From NCBI GenBank assembly GCA_018817545.1, contig JAHITL010000014.1:1-9781 (forward strand): a DNA stretch of 9,781 bases. Reading direction: 5' to 3'. The position numbers and the translations under genes were made by a program. Numbering within the stretch: the first letter of the stretch is position 1; every line of letters starts with the position of its first letter. Shown in pieces: positions 1 through 6,381 of this stretch. This DNA comes from Patescibacteria group bacterium. GTDB lineage: Bacteria; Patescibacteriota; Patescibacteriia; Patescibacteriales; GWC2-42-12. Under the pieces are notes generated by a model. It had not been told where the DNA came from, made no database searches, and was given only the letters and a program-made list of their open reading frames with translations.

Positions 1-4
1 AACA

Positions 5-112
5 AGGCATATCCGGTTCAAAAATTTTGCACTTTATAATAAATTAAGGAAAGCAAAATTTTCTCTCTCAAATTTTTTTACGCTACGCTTCAGAAAAACT
101 TTGGATATGCCT
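5..112. repeat. Small element bounded by 10-bp perfect inverted repeats
   Basis: AGGCATATCC at 5-14 is exactly the reverse complement of GGATATGCCT at 103-112. A second perfect inverted pair, AAAATTTTGC at 21-30 and GCAAAATTTT at 53-62, is nested inside, so the stretch could fold into a hairpin with a side stem. There is no ORF in it. It ends two bases before the next element begins. The layout suggests a small non-autonomous element or a structured intergenic repeat. I see no target-site duplication and cannot assign a family. Confidence 0.45.
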
Positions 113-114
113 AA

Positions 115-298
115 GGGACCGTAAATAAAATTGTGTCTAATTGTTAATTTTTTTATAAAGCCTGAATTTCCACCGAAGTTTATCCTTTAACTGACGGACT
201 AGAATAACAAAGAAAAAGAAAGGTTGGAAGTTCGACTTCCAAACATTAATATTTAACATTATTCACAGAAGACCAGACACAATTATCTTGACAGTCCC
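115..298. mobile_element. MITE-like element with IS256-type terminal inverted repeats
   Basis: The ends at 115-138 and 275-298 are imperfect 24-bp inverted repeats. Read inward they start GGGACCGTAAATAAAATTG on the left and GGGACTGTCAAGATAATTG on the right, and both continue TGTCT; five positions differ. The flanking AA/TT extends the match by two bases on each side. From memory, ends of the form GGG-C-GT followed by AATTGTGT are typical of the IS256/Mutator family. The 136-bp interior has no transposase, so this is a MITE or a collapsed IS remnant. No target duplication is visible next to the ends. A hairpin lies at 224-242. Confidence 0.6.
224..242. repeat. Perfect 8-bp-stem hairpin inside the MITE-like element
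   Basis: TTGGAAGT at 224-231 and ACTTCCAA at 235-242 are perfect reverse complements around a three-base TCG loop. No T-run follows, so it is not an ordinary intrinsic terminator. It may be an internal palindrome of the mobile element. Confidence 0.5.
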
Positions 299-318
299 TT
301 TAATTCACTTTACATAAT
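288..318 (+). promoter_or_regulatory. Possible outward-facing promoter from the MITE right end
   Basis: The right terminal repeat contains a perfect TTGACA (288-293) pointing out of the element. CATAAT, five of six matches to TATAAT, lies at 313-318, just beyond the element, but the 19-bp spacing is longer than ideal. IS ends carrying an outward -35 that forms hybrid promoters are a known phenomenon. Here it would read toward the transposase remnant and the rodZ-like/recQ pair. This is weak evidence in such AT-rich DNA. Confidence 0.25.
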
Positions 319-341
319 CCCTCAAAGTAGGGTAACCTTAA

Positions 342-641
342 CCCTGCAATCGTACACCATTTGACAAAATTTGTTTAGAGAATAAAATAGAACATAGAAC
401 AATCAAGTTTAAACATTCATGGACTAATGGAATGGTAGAAAATTTTAACAAAAGAATAAAAAATAACGTTTTCAAAAAAAATCTTTTTTCCACTATTTTT
501 GAAATGAAAGAAAAAACTATTGAATTTATTAATGAATATAATTTTGAAAAAAGATTGAAATCATTAAATTACAAAACTCCCGAGCAATTTTTAAAGGAGA
601 AAAAAGGAGTTGATAAAGTCATACAACGTATCGTTATATAA
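342..641 (+). pseudogene. 3' fragment of an IS3/IS481-type DDE transposase (rve integrase core)
   Basis: The frame is open from just after a TAA at 339-341 to the TAA at 639-641. The first ATG is at 432, but the homologous-looking protein starts upstream: it reads FDKICLENKIEHRTIKFKHS and then WTNGMVENFNKRIKNN. The WTNGMVE-FN segment is the conserved block around the last catalytic Glu (codon 438-440) of integrase-core transposases. The tail, with EYNFEKRLKSLNYKTPEQFL, matches the usual C-terminal YN--R---L---TP--FL pattern. The N-terminal HTH and the first two catalytic Asp residues are absent and no other frame supplies them, so the gene is a truncated remnant. The loss may relate to the mobile element ending at 298. 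Confidence 0.8.
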
Positions 642-662
642 CAGTTAATTAGTTATTATTCT

Positions 663-1340
663 ATGATTCCATTTGTTTCTAATAAACTTTTTCTTGATTC
701 TGAAACAGTAGCTGAACAATTACGTCGCGCTAGGCAAGAAAAAAAAATCAAGCTTGAACAAGTGGCGAAAAAATTAAATATTAATTATAAATATCTTAAT
801 GCTTTAGAAAAAGGTGATTACGATAAATTGCCAAAAGGAGTTTATGGTAAAAACTTTTTAAAGGAATATTCCAATTTTTTAGGGCTTGATTATCCAGAAT
901 TAGTTGCTACTTATGAATTAGAAGTAAATGTTTATCAACCGAGAGAAGAAAAAGAAGTATTTTCTAGACAATTAGCCAAAAAGCAATATTTTTGGAGTAT
1001 GCCGAAAGTTATTAAAAATTTTTTAATTATTATTGTTATTGTTATTTGTTTTGTTTATTTAGGAGTTCGTTTAAATAAAATTATTGTTGCGCCTGATTTG
1101 CTGGTTTTAAGTCCAGCTGATAATTTTATTACTCAGCAGTCTATTGTTGAAGTGCGTGGCAAGACAGAAGTTGAAGTAGAAGTAACTATTAATAATGAAA
1201 TAATTTTAAGTGATGTTTATGGAAATTTTAGCAAAATGATTAATTTAAAAAATGGGTTGAATATTATTACTATAAAAGCTAGTAAAAAATATAGTAAAAG
1301 CAAAATAATAGTCAAGCAAGTGCTGGTTAAAGAAAAATAA
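663..1340 (+). CDS. RodZ-like membrane-anchored helix-turn-helix protein
   Basis: The 225-residue protein has three parts. Residues about 14-75 form an HTH of the Xre/HTH_25 type (EQLRRARQEKKIKLEQVAKKL, then YLNALEKGDYDKLP and FLKEYSNFLGLD), the form found in RodZ. Residues 119-135 are a single hydrophobic transmembrane span rich in Ile and Val. Residues about 144-222 form a beta-rich outer domain (LLVLSPADNF, EVRGKTEVEV, GNFSKMINLKNGLNIITIKA) resembling glucodextranase-B or Ig-like modules often attached to this HTH in Patescibacteria. RodZ links MreB filaments to the wall-synthesis machinery, so a cell-shape role is likely but inferred. The ATG at 663 has no Shine-Dalgarno sequence. It lies five bases upstream of recQ and is probably co-transcribed with it. 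A role as a DNA-binding membrane regulator is the alternative. Confidence 0.75.
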   Translation: MIPFVSNKLFLDSETVAEQLRRARQEKKIKLEQVAKKLNINYKYLNALEKGDYDKLPKGVYGKNFLKEYSNFLGLDYPELVATYELEVNVYQPREEKEVFSRQLAKKQYFWSMPKVIKNFLIIIVIVICFVYLGVRLNKIIVAPDLLVLSPADNFITQQSIVEVRGKTEVEVEVTINNEIILSDVYGNFSKMINLKNGLNIITIKASKKYSKSKIIVKQVLVKEK

Positions 1341-1345
1341 AATTT

Positions 1346-3511
1346 ATGTCTAGTTCAATTTACTTAACTTTAAAAAAATATTTTGGTTATGATGATTTTA
1401 GACCATTGCAGATAGAAATTATTAATAGCATTTTAGCTAATAAAGATAATTTTGTTTTAATGCCAACAGGTGGTGGTAAGTCGCTTTGTTTTCAGTTGCC
1501 TGCCTTGGAATTGAAGGGGTTAACGTTAGTTATTTCACCTTTAATTGCTTTAATGAAAGATCAAGTTGACGGGCTTAAGGCAAATGGAATAGCTGCTGAA
1601 TTTATTAATTCTTCTTTATCTGCTAGAGAAATTATAACTTTACAAGATAAAGCTTTGAGTGGAAAATTAAAAATTCTTTATATCGCGCCAGAGCGAATGA
1701 GTTTAGGCAGTTTTAAAATGTTTTTAAAAAATTTAGATCTTAGTTTAATTGCTGTTGATGAAGCGCATTGTATTTCTGAATGGGGGCATGATTTTCGGCC
1801 TGATTATCGAAATTTAAAAATGTTAAAAAGTTTATTTCCTCAAACGCCGATTATTGCGTTAACAGCAACTGCGACTGGAAAAGTGCAACAAGATATTTTA
1901 AAAGAATTAGGAATAGAGCAAGCTAAAGTTTTTATTTCTAGTTTTAATAGACCAAATCTTAATTTGCGCGTTATTAAGAAAAAAAATGCTTTAGAAAAAC
2001 TTTTAATATTGTTGAAAAAATATAAAAATGAGTCAATAATTATTTATTGTTTTTCTCGCAAAGAAACAGAAAAGTTATCCAATGAATTAAGGGGCGAAGG
2101 TTTTAAAGCTCGAGCATATCATGCGGGGCTTGAGGCTGAGAAACGAAAAAAAACGCAAGATTTATTTATTAAAGATGAAATAAATATTATTGTGGCAACT
2201 ATTGCTTTTGGTATGGGCATAGACAAGCCAGACGTTCGCTTAGTTGTTCATTATACTTTTCCTAAATCATTGGAAGGGTATTATCAAGAAGTTGGTCGCG
2301 CTGGTCGTGATGGGTTGCCTAGCGATTGTGTTATGTTTTATACTTATGCGGATGCGCGTAAACATAAATTCTTTTTAAATGAAATAACAGATGAAAAAAT
2401 AAAAAAACAAGCTGAACGTAAATTAAATGAAGTTATGGAATATGCTGAATTGAAATCGTGCCGACGTCAGTATATTTTAAATTATTTTGGTGAAACATAT
2501 TTAGAAAAAAATTGTCAAACTTGTGATTGTTGTAATACTGAAAAAATTACTTTTGATGCGACAATTATTGCTCAAAAAATTTTATCAGCTATTTTAAGGA
2601 CTGACAGTCGTTTTGGAGCCAATTATATAATTAATGTCTTAACAGGAAAAATAACAGACAGAATCTTTGATCTTGGTCATGATAAGCTGTCTGTTTTTAA
2701 TATTGTTAATGATTTTAGCATCGAGGAATTGCGAGACATAATTGAGCAGCTTATAAATCATTGTTTAATTACGAAAACTGACGGAGAATATCCAATTTTA
2801 ATTATTTCTGCTAAAGGTCATCGATTTTTAATGCAAAAAGAAAAGATTGAACTTATTGCGATGCTAGCTAAAGATATTGACGAGGAAAGAAAACCCGAAG
2901 ATTTAGTATATGATAAAGTATTATTTGCCAAACTTCGTGTTTTGCGTAAACAACTTGCTGATAGAATGAATGTTCCTCCGTTTGTAATTTTTAGTGATGC
3001 TTCGCTTCAAGAAATGGCTTATTATTTTCCTGTTAATACTGAGAGTTTCTCTTTGATTAGTGGAGTTGGGAGTCGTAAGTTGGAAAGTTTTGGAGATGAT
3101 TTTTTAAAAATAATTATTGACCATGTAAAAGAAAATAATCTAGTAAGTAAGGAAATGCAAAAAAGTAGAGTCAGAAAAAAATCGTCTGCGTATAAGCAAT
3201 TAAGTGATAGAGACACTTCATCTATTACAATTAATTTATTAAATAAAAAGTTGACGATTATTGATATGGCGAAGGCTCGTGGTCTTGCTCCATCAACAAT
3301 TATTTCACATATTGAACGTCAAATAGATTTTGGCGCTAAAATTGATTTAGAATATTTAAAGCCAAGTCAAGAAGTTTATGAAAAAATAAAAACAGCTTTT
3401 CAGCAATGTAGTGATGAAAGATTGCGAACAGTATATGAATATTTAAATGAAAAATATGATTATGAAATAATTAAATTAGTTAAATTAATAATGAAGGTAG
3501 AATTAAAATAA
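1346..3511 (+). CDS. recQ: ATP-dependent DNA helicase RecQ
   Basis: This is a 3'-5' superfamily 2 DNA helicase that unwinds recombination intermediates and stalled forks. The 721 residues carry the complete set of parts. Walker A is TGGGKS at 41-46, DEAH is at 138-141, motif III is TATAT at 173-177, and the helicase C domain has FGMGIDKPDVR and motif VI QEVGRAGRDG (314-323). The RecQ zinc site is C372, C390, C393 and C396. A winged-helix RQC region covers about 400-510, and an HRDC domain (KLRVLRKQLADRMNVPPFVI) covers about 522-593. A further C-terminal helix-turn-helix-like extension covers about 625-715 (IIDMAKARGLAPSTIISHIE), as in longer RecQ proteins. All catalytic residues appear intact. 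The TAA stop is also the first three bases of a 9-bp tandem repeat. Pairing with a RodZ-like gene suggests a shared transcript rather than a shared task. Confidence 0.96.
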   Translation: MSSSIYLTLKKYFGYDDFRPLQIEIINSILANKDNFVLMPTGGGKSLCFQLPALELKGLTLVISPLIALMKDQVDGLKANGIAAEFINSSLSAREIITLQDKALSGKLKILYIAPERMSLGSFKMFLKNLDLSLIAVDEAHCISEWGHDFRPDYRNLKMLKSLFPQTPIIALTATATGKVQQDILKELGIEQAKVFISSFNRPNLNLRVIKKKNALEKLLILLKKYKNESIIIYCFSRKETEKLSNELRGEGFKARAYHAGLEAEKRKKTQDLFIKDEINIIVATIAFGMGIDKPDVRLVVHYTFPKSLEGYYQEVGRAGRDGLPSDCVMFYTYADARKHKFFLNEITDEKIKKQAERKLNEVMEYAELKSCRRQYILNYFGETYLEKNCQTCDCCNTEKITFDATIIAQKILSAILRTDSRFGANYIINVLTGKITDRIFDLGHDKLSVFNIVNDFSIEELRDIIEQLINHCLITKTDGEYPILIISAKGHRFLMQKEKIELIAMLAKDIDEERKPEDLVYDKVLFAKLRVLRKQLADRMNVPPFVIFSDASLQEMAYYFPVNTESFSLISGVGSRKLESFGDDFLKIIIDHVKENNLVSKEMQKSRVRKKSSAYKQLSDRDTSSITINLLNKKLTIIDMAKARGLAPSTIISHIERQIDFGAKIDLEYLKPSQEVYEKIKTAFQQCSDERLRTVYEYLNEKYDYEIIKLVKLIMKVELK

Positions 3512-3586
3512 GAAAAGTAAGAAAAATAAGAAAAATAAGATAAATTAATAAAGCAAAAAAGCAAGAAAACAAAAAAATAAGAAAAG
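3509..3586. repeat. 9-bp tandem repeat TAAG-A-(A/T)-AA-(G/A), short degenerate array
   Basis: Four adjacent 9-bp units (TAAGAAAAG, TAAGAAAAA twice, TAAGATAAA) occupy 3509-3544. The first unit begins with the recQ stop codon. After a degenerate A-rich stretch a further TAAGAAAAG lies at 3578-3586. The next nine bases, TATGAAAAC, resemble a diverged unit and contain the start codon of the amidase gene. The same unit forms the 14-copy array at 8082-8207. Confidence 0.75.
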
Positions 3587-3587
3587 T

Positions 3588-4025
3588 ATGAAAACAAGTG
3601 ATTTTATTATTATTCATCATTCTGCTGCTGCAAGAGATAGGGCTACTTTAAATGCTGTAAATAAGGCTCATCAAAAATCGTTTAATTATAAATCTTCATT
3701 AGGTTGGTATGTTGGTTATCATTATGTTATCATTGGAGATGGAACTGTTTATCAAACAAGAAATGACACAGATTATGGAGCTCATTGCAGAGCTGATAAT
3801 ATGAATTCTAAAGCTATTGGTATTTGTTTATTTGGAAATTTTGAGATAGAGCAACCATTAGAAAAACAGTTAGAGTCTTTAAAAAAAATAGTAGAAAAAT
3901 TGAGAAAAAAAGATAATATTAAAAATAGTAATATTTTAGGGCATTGCCAAATAAATGGATCTAAAACTGTCTGTCCTGGCAAGAATTTATTAAGCTGGAT
4001 TAAGTATAAATTATTAGAACTTTAA
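3588..4025 (+). CDS. N-acetylmuramoyl-L-alanine amidase (Amidase_2/PGRP, T7-lysozyme fold)
   Basis: The enzyme cleaves the bond between MurNAc and L-Ala in peptidoglycan. The 145 residues are a single amidase domain. The zinc ligands line up with T7 lysozyme: H10 in FIIIHHSA, H119 in LGHCQ and C129 in TVCPG. Y44 in GYHYVIIGDGTVYQTRND matches the catalytic Tyr, and T127 stands where T7 lysozyme has Lys, a common alternative. GAHCRADNMNSKAIGICLFGNF is the usual core strand region. There is no signal peptide, membrane span or wall-binding repeat, so how it reaches the wall is unclear. It could be a phage-type endolysin captured by the genome, a recycling enzyme, or a protein exported by another route. 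The start at 3588 puts FIIIHHSA at the normal distance from the N-terminus. Confidence 0.9.
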   Translation: MKTSDFIIIHHSAAARDRATLNAVNKAHQKSFNYKSSLGWYVGYHYVIIGDGTVYQTRNDTDYGAHCRADNMNSKAIGICLFGNFEIEQPLEKQLESLKKIVEKLRKKDNIKNSNILGHCQINGSKTVCPGKNLLSWIKYKLLEL

Positions 4026-4060
4026 ACTTTTTATTAATTAAAATATTAATTTATAATTTT

Positions 4061-4279
4061 ATGGCAAAAATTTCTAGTAAATATGTTTGCGGAATTGGAA
4101 GTAGTAAATTTGGCTCAGGTTTAAGAGGGACTGCAATCAAAGACAAGGCTGCTACCGCAGCTTATGGTGGAAAATCCGCTAGTAGTATTAATGATGCATT
4201 AAAAAAAGGAGGGATGAGAGAAGAAGATAGAAAAAGATGTTTAAGCGCATTAGAGCCAAAAAAAAAACTGAAAACTTAA
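4061..4279 (+). CDS. Small basic hypothetical protein (possibly the 5' part of a frameshifted gene)
   Basis: I do not recognise this 72-residue protein. It is rich in Gly, Ser, Ala and Lys, begins MAKISSKYVCGIGSSKFG and has a helix-like charged stretch, ALKKGGMREEDRKRCLSAL. There is no signal peptide or membrane span. Its frame ends ten bases after a run of ten A residues (4258-4267), while the overlapping ORF at 4237-4575 continues in the -1 frame with similar Gly/Ser/Lys composition. It begins 35 bases after the amidase stop and may be co-transcribed with it. It may be an independent small gene or the N-terminal part of a protein of roughly 170 residues. Confidence 0.5.
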   Translation: MAKISSKYVCGIGSSKFGSGLRGTAIKDKAATAAYGGKSASSINDALKKGGMREEDRKRCLSALEPKKKLKT

Positions 4280-4575
4280 ACCAGATTAATAGAATCAATA
4301 TGGTTCGTGCGTCTCAAGGAAATGAAGATATTTCAAATTCAAAATGGCAAGAAAGTGAAAGTAGATATAAATTTGGACATAGAAGAAGTGAAGTAAGTAT
4401 TTTAGGAAGAGCTGGAGCTGGAGCTGGAGCTGGAATTAAAGGAAGCGCAAAAAATTTGGGAATAAAGAGTCCTCAGACAACTGGATTTGCGACAAACTCT
4501 AGTAAAAAAAATTCTAAAATTTCTCAAACGGGTTTTAATAAACCAGGCGGTGTTAAGCCGATAATAGGATTTTAG
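4237..4575 (+). CDS. Hypothetical Gly/Ser/Lys-rich protein, overlapping the upstream ORF
   Basis: I do not recognise this protein. The frame is open for 112 codons from the ATG at 4237, overlapping the previous ORF by 43 bases. A second ATG at 4300 (MVRASQGNED) could be the true start of a 91-residue product. The protein is basic and low in complexity, with AGAGAGAG encoded by four GCTGGA units (4411-4434) and a Gly/Ser/Lys/Asn-rich tail. It looks disordered and has no membrane span. If the A10 run at 4258-4267 is slipped by one base, this ORF becomes the C-terminal part of the ORF starting at 4061. The stop TAG overlaps a dispersed hairpin repeat. Confidence 0.45.
   Translation: MFKRIRAKKKTENLNQINRINMVRASQGNEDISNSKWQESESRYKFGHRRSEVSILGRAGAGAGAGIKGSAKNLGIKSPQTTGFATNSSKKNSKISQTGFNKPGGVKPIIGF
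4411..4434 (+). repeat. In-frame GCTGGA hexamer repeat (4 copies)
   Basis: Four perfect copies of GCTGGA lie in frame in the 112-codon ORF and encode alternating Ala-Gly. The length is a multiple of three, so copy-number change would keep the frame. Confidence 0.85.
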
Positions 4576-4609
4576 GGGCGTAATATTGGAATGAAATGAG
4601 GGCGCCCTA
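4574..4609. repeat. Dispersed hairpin repeat, copy 1 (AGGG...TAATATTGG...CCCTA)
   Basis: This 36-base element starts inside the TAG stop of the preceding ORF. AGGGGCG at its left end can pair with CGCCCT at its right end with one bulged G. The loop contains TAATATTGGAATGAAATGAG. A second copy, with matching loop and different but still complementary stem bases, starts in the scpB stop codon at 9682-9715. It could be a structured 3' RNA element or a small mobile repeat. There is no T-run after it. Confidence 0.6.
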
Positions 4610-4646
4610 TTTGACATTAATTAAATTGATTTCAAAACTAACTTTT

Positions 4647-5306
4647 ATGTCTAAAACTATTTTAATTTTTTTTGGTTCTCCTGGATCAGGAAAAGGTACG
4701 CAAGCTGATTTATTATCGCAGAAAACTGGTTGGAAAAAAATTTCTACAGGTGATTTATTGCGCGCTGAAATTGTATCAAAAAGTGATTTAGGAAAACGAG
4801 CGGAAAAATATGTAAACGCAGGCAAATTAGTGCCCGATAAATTATTAATTGATTTAGTGGCTAAAAGTTTGAAACAAAAAGCAGAAGGTTTTATTTTTGA
4901 TGGTTATCCAAGAAATATCAAACAACAAAATGATTTATCAAATATGTTTGAAAAGTGTTTGAAAAAAAATGATCAAGTTTTGTCATTACTTGTAGATGTA
5001 AGCGATAAAGAAGTTAAGCAGCGGTTGAGTCAAAGAAGAGTGTGTTCTTGTGGATCAATTTATCATTTAAAATATAATCCGCCAATAAATAATGGGGTTT
5101 GCGATGTTTGTCATCAAAAATTATTTATTAGAGATGACGATAAACCTAAAATTATTAACCATCGTTTAAAAATATATCATCAAAATATTAAGCCAGTATT
5201 TGATTATTGGCAACAGACTGATAAATTTATTAAAATTAACGGAGAGCAGCCAATAGCAAAAATACATATAGAAATTTTAGAAAAACTAGGAAAAAGAAAT
5301 AGTTAA
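4647..5306 (+). CDS. adk: Adenylate kinase
   Basis: Adenylate kinase interconverts ATP plus AMP and two ADP in the cytoplasm. The ATG at 4647 is chosen because it gives MSKTILIFFGSPGSGKGTQ, the normal N-terminus; an in-frame ATG at 4596 would add 17 residues and lies in a repeat. The protein has 219 residues. The P-loop is GSPGSGKGTQ at 10-19, the AMP-binding STGDLLRAE is at 33-41, GFIFDGYPRN is at 81-90, and the LID has RRVCSCGSIYH, YNPP and CDVCHQKLFIRDDD. The zinc LID cysteines are C133, C135, C152 and C155, so the first pair is C-x-C rather than the usual C-x2-C. The neighbouring map gene recalls the secY-adk-map order of ribosomal operons, without secY here. The last codon and stop form part of a heptamer repeat. 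Confidence 0.95.
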   Translation: MSKTILIFFGSPGSGKGTQADLLSQKTGWKKISTGDLLRAEIVSKSDLGKRAEKYVNAGKLVPDKLLIDLVAKSLKQKAEGFIFDGYPRNIKQQNDLSNMFEKCLKKNDQVLSLLVDVSDKEVKQRLSQRRVCSCGSIYHLKYNPPINNGVCDVCHQKLFIRDDDKPKIINHRLKIYHQNIKPVFDYWQQTDKFIKINGEQPIAKIHIEILEKLGKRNS

Positions 5307-5328
5307 AAGTTGAAAGTTAAAAGTTGAA
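5301..5328. repeat. 7-bp tandem repeat AGTT(A/G)AA, four alternating copies at the adk stop
   Basis: AGTTAAA, AGTTGAA, AGTTAAA and AGTTGAA follow one another without gaps. The first unit contains the last codon (AGT, Ser) and the TAA stop of adk. A related AGTTAAA lies at 5509-5515. Confidence 0.75.
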
Positions 5329-5568
5329 TTTTTAATGTTTCAATTTTTAATTAATTCAGAATTTAAAATTTTATTTAAAAATTACCTGTCCCGCTTTTGC
5401 GGTGAAAAATTAGAGTTTATTTAAAAATTATAAAATTATAAAATTAAAAATTATTTCTTAAAATTAAAAATTTTCGTCTCTGGTTTTATTTGGTATATAA
5501 CTGTTAAAAGTTAAAAGTCCATAAAGTCATAATACATAATACAAATATAAAAATTAATTTTTTTGGAA
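5307..5568. other. Low-complexity intergenic region between adk and map
   Basis: No ORF or RNA gene is recognisable in these 262 bases. They hold the rest of the AGTT(A/G)AA array, runs of AAAATTAT-like units around 5423-5455, a weak CCGC-TTTT-GCGG mini-hairpin (5391-5402) and a TAATACA direct pair (5530-5543). TATAAC at 5496-5501 resembles a -10 box, but no good -35 lies at the proper distance. A promoter for map-ruvX-recO must lie here or upstream, but I cannot place it. Confidence 0.5.
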
Positions 5569-6381
5569 ATGATTACTATTAAAAATAAAAAAGAAATAGA
5601 GATGATGCGTCAGGGAGGTAAACTTTTAGCGCAGATTATGCAAAAATTAATTTCTGAAATTAAGCCAGGCGTTAGTACGGGGCATTTGGAAAAAATGGCT
5701 TGTGATTTAATTAGTCAAGTTGGCGGTCGTCCTTCTTTTAAAAATTATCAATCTAAATACGATTCAGTATCTTATCCAACAGCGCTTTGCGCTTCAATTA
5801 ATAATGAAGTTGTTCATTCTCCAGCTTTGCCTTCACGAGAATTAAAACAAGGAGATATTATTGGATTAGATATAGGAATGGAATATCCATTTTATGTTAA
5901 CAATACAGATGATAAGTCTGCTAAACGTGGATATTATACTGATATGGCTAGAACCGTTCCTGTTGGGAAAATTAGTCTTGAAGCGCAAAAATTGATTGAT
6001 GTGACTAGAGAGGCTTTACGATTGGGCGTTGAACAGATTCGTCCAGGAAATACTTTAAATAGTATTGGCAGAATTATTGAAAATTATGTTCGTAAACATA
6101 AATTTACTGTAGTGCGTGAATTAGTAGGTCATGGCGTTGGTCATGATGTTCATGAAGATCCTCAAGTCCATAATTATAATGTACCTGAAAATAATAAAAT
6201 AATTTTAAAACAAGGTGTGGTTTTAGCGATTGAACCAATGGTTAATGCTGGCGGTTGGCGGATTAAGAGTGGCAAGGATGGATTTTCTTTTTTAACCGCT
6301 GACAATAGTTTGAGCGCTCATTTTGAACAGTCTGTTTTAATTACTGAAAATGGTTATGAAATATTAACGGATTATGAATAA
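5569..6381 (+). CDS. map: Type I methionine aminopeptidase
   Basis: The enzyme removes the initiator Met from nascent proteins. The ATG at 5569 is preferred over an in-frame TTG at 5563, because MITIKNKKEIEMMRQGG is the standard beginning. This gives 270 residues. The metal ligands are visible: D101 (GLDIG), D125 (YYTDMART), H188 (GHGVGHDVHEDPQV), E222 (AIEPM) and E253 (FEQSV). The substrate-binding His is H83 (EVVHSPA). The two Asp ligands are 24 residues apart instead of the usual 11, owing to an insertion (EYPFYVNNTDDKSAKRG), which I believe is a lineage feature and not damage. The stop overlaps the ruvX start by eight bases, so the two are translationally coupled. Confidence 0.95.
   Translation: MITIKNKKEIEMMRQGGKLLAQIMQKLISEIKPGVSTGHLEKMACDLISQVGGRPSFKNYQSKYDSVSYPTALCASINNEVVHSPALPSRELKQGDIIGLDIGMEYPFYVNNTDDKSAKRGYYTDMARTVPVGKISLEAQKLIDVTREALRLGVEQIRPGNTLNSIGRIIENYVRKHKFTVVRELVGHGVGHDVHEDPQVHNYNVPENNKIILKQGVVLAIEPMVNAGGWRIKSGKDGFSFLTADNSLSAHFEQSVLITENGYEILTDYE

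Noticed and set aside
4574..4609. Integron attC site
   Set aside because: The hairpin lacks the GTTRRRY core and its complement, and no integrase is present.
4611..4639. Perfect TTGACA before adk as a promoter
   Set aside because: At 16-18 bp spacing the -10 candidates (such as AAAACT) match three or fewer positions, so I do not call a promoter.
4596..4646. Upstream ATG extending adk by 17 residues
   Set aside because: The extension lies in the dispersed hairpin repeat, and the ATG at 4647 gives the standard N-terminus of the family.
635..5507. TATATAAC-GTTAA shared by 635-648 and 5494-5507
   Set aside because: There is one mismatch in 14 very AT-rich bases, with no extended similarity; probably chance.
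5563..5568. TTG start for map
   Set aside because: The ATG two codons later gives the normal MITIK beginning and needs no rare start codon.
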